NCBI GenBank assembly: GCA_001805375.1
Contig: MHFY01000110.1
Location: 3,073-8,849, forward strand
Origin: Omnitrophica WOR_2 bacterium GWA2_47_8
GTDB taxonomy: Bacteria; Omnitrophota; Gorgyraeia; Zapsychrales; GWA2-47-8
Direction of reading: 5' to 3'
Length of the DNA stretch: 5,777 bases
The notes under the pieces are model-generated. The model was not told the DNA's origin and searched no databases. It saw only the letters and a list, made by a program, of their open reading frames with translations. Position numbers and translations under genes: made by a program. Within the stretch, counting starts at the first letter, position 1. Each line of letters opens with the position of its first letter. Shown here in pieces: positions 5,026 through 5,777 of this stretch.

Positions 5026-5777
5026 TTAAAACCAATTCGATACCAATGGTTTTCCCCCGGGTGTTTTATCCGTACAAATATTTTTACTTTGTGTGTATTC
5101 CAAAAGCCCTTCGACACCCAGCTCGCGGCCGAAACCGCTTTGTTTGTAACCGCCGAAAGACGCCTCATTGTAAAACCCGCCGTAGGTGTTGATCCAAATC
5201 GTTCCAGCTTGAATTTGTTTAGCCACGCGCTGGGCTTTTTCTAAATCCTTGGTCCAAACGCAAGCCGCTAGCCCATATCTTGTGTCATTGGCTAAATGAA
5301 CCACCTCTGCTTCATTGGAAAATTTCATAACGACGAGAACTGGGCCAAAAACTTCTTCTTGCGCAATTTCCGAAGACAGAGAAACATCCGTTAAAATCGT
5401 CGGTTCGATGTAAAAACCATTTTGCAATTTTTCGCCAGAGGGAATTTTTCCGCCGCAGGCAAGCTTAGCGCCCTCTTTAACCGCGCGTTCGATGAATCCC
5501 AAAATTTTATCGCGGTGCTCGCGGCTGATCACCGGGCCGAAGCTCGTTTGATAATCCGTGGCCGGGCCAATGGTTAAGGCCTTTGTCTTTTCAATGAGCT
5601 TGGCTAAAAACTTGTCATAAATTTTATCTTCCAAAAGCAACCGTGAGCCGGCGGTGCACATCTGGCCTTGATTCATAAAGATCGCGGACATCGTACCGCC
5701 GATGGCTGTCTCAAGATCACAATCCGCGAAAACAATGTTCGGTGACTTACCACCTAACTCTAAACTTAATTTCTTAA
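5026..5777 (-). CDS. NAD(P)-dependent aldehyde dehydrogenase, N-terminal half cut by window
   Basis: The C-terminal 249 codons of an ALDH-superfamily enzyme (full length is usually 480-500 aa) that oxidises an aldehyde to a carboxylate or thioester in the cytoplasm. The reading frame stays open to the window edge above the first internal ATG (5691), so that ATG is not the start. Numbering visible residues from 1, the general-base Glu6 lies in LELGGKSPN and the nucleophile Cys40 in NQGQMCTAGSR. EEVFGPVLVV carries the conserved Glu of the nicotinamide-ribose site, and the C-terminal GYKQSGFGRELGVEGLLEYT is typical of betaine-aldehyde-dehydrogenase-like members. All catalytic parts seen are intact. 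A 43-nt gap separates it from the membrane-protein gene; no convincing terminator or promoter is seen there, so it may share the transcript. Substrate specificity cannot be read. In this setting it could oxidise a fatty or polyketide-derived aldehyde, but it could also be unrelated to the genes downstream. Confidence 0.93.
   Translation of the reverse strand, partial: KKLSLELGGKSPNIVFADCDLETAIGGTMSAIFMNQGQMCTAGSRLLLEDKIYDKFLAKLIEKTKALTIGPATDYQTSFGPVISREHRDKILGFIERAVKEGAKLACGGKIPSGEKLQNGFYIEPTILTDVSLSSEIAQEEVFGPVLVVMKFSNEAEVVHLANDTRYGLAACVWTKDLEKAQRVAKQIQAGTIWINTYGGFYNEASFGGYKQSGFGRELGVEGLLEYTQSKNICTDKTPGGKPLVSNWF

Noticed and set aside
5026..5691. Treating the ATG at 5691 as the start of the aldehyde dehydrogenase
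   Set aside because: The frame continues upstream without a stop and encodes the conserved LELGGKSPN block, so the ATG is an internal methionine just before the catalytic Cys region.

Overview
The window is a compact block of seven genes, all on the minus strand, so transcription runs from high to low coordinates. Both end genes are cut by the window edges. In transcription order they are: aldehyde dehydrogenase (5777-5026, N-terminus missing), an unrecognised four-helix membrane protein (4982-4371), a B12-binding-type radical SAM enzyme (4368-2899), a small protein resembling the PCP-reductase domain (2816-2541), a SRPBCC/polyketide-cyclase-like protein (2447-1935), a ketopantoate-reductase-family oxidoreductase (1938-910) and a FabF-like beta-ketoacyl-ACP synthase (832-1, C-terminus missing). 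No rRNA, tRNA, CRISPR array or transposase is visible, and no stretch over 300 bases lacks a gene.

Spacing suggests one operon or two closely linked ones. The membrane-protein and radical SAM genes are 2 nt apart, and the SRPBCC and reductase genes overlap in an ATGA. The other gaps are 43-118 nt. Three of those gaps hold inverted repeats whose arms are built from 7-nt units: a CAWGTGT family at 2831-2898, an AGAAGCC family at 2463-2531, and a two-heptad hairpin at 853-887. This shared design is the most unusual structural signal here.

The combination of a condensing enzyme with a GCTAG active site, a SRPBCC protein, an NAD(P)-dependent reductase, a BchE-like radical SAM enzyme with a PCP-reductase-like partner, and an aldehyde dehydrogenase fits a specialised acyl or polyketide-type biosynthetic locus better than housekeeping fatty-acid or pantothenate synthesis. 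That is inference: no acyl carrier protein or chain-length factor is in the window, and the product cannot be deduced.

The organism is bacterial, with Shine-Dalgarno sites, short operonic gaps and sampled coding GC near 50%. The B12-type radical SAM gene and repeat-filled spacers would suit an uncultured, probably anaerobic lineage (for example Omnitrophota or another PVC-related group), but this placement is a low-confidence guess. The membrane-protein gene is clearly more AT-rich (about 36% GC by hand count) than its neighbours.
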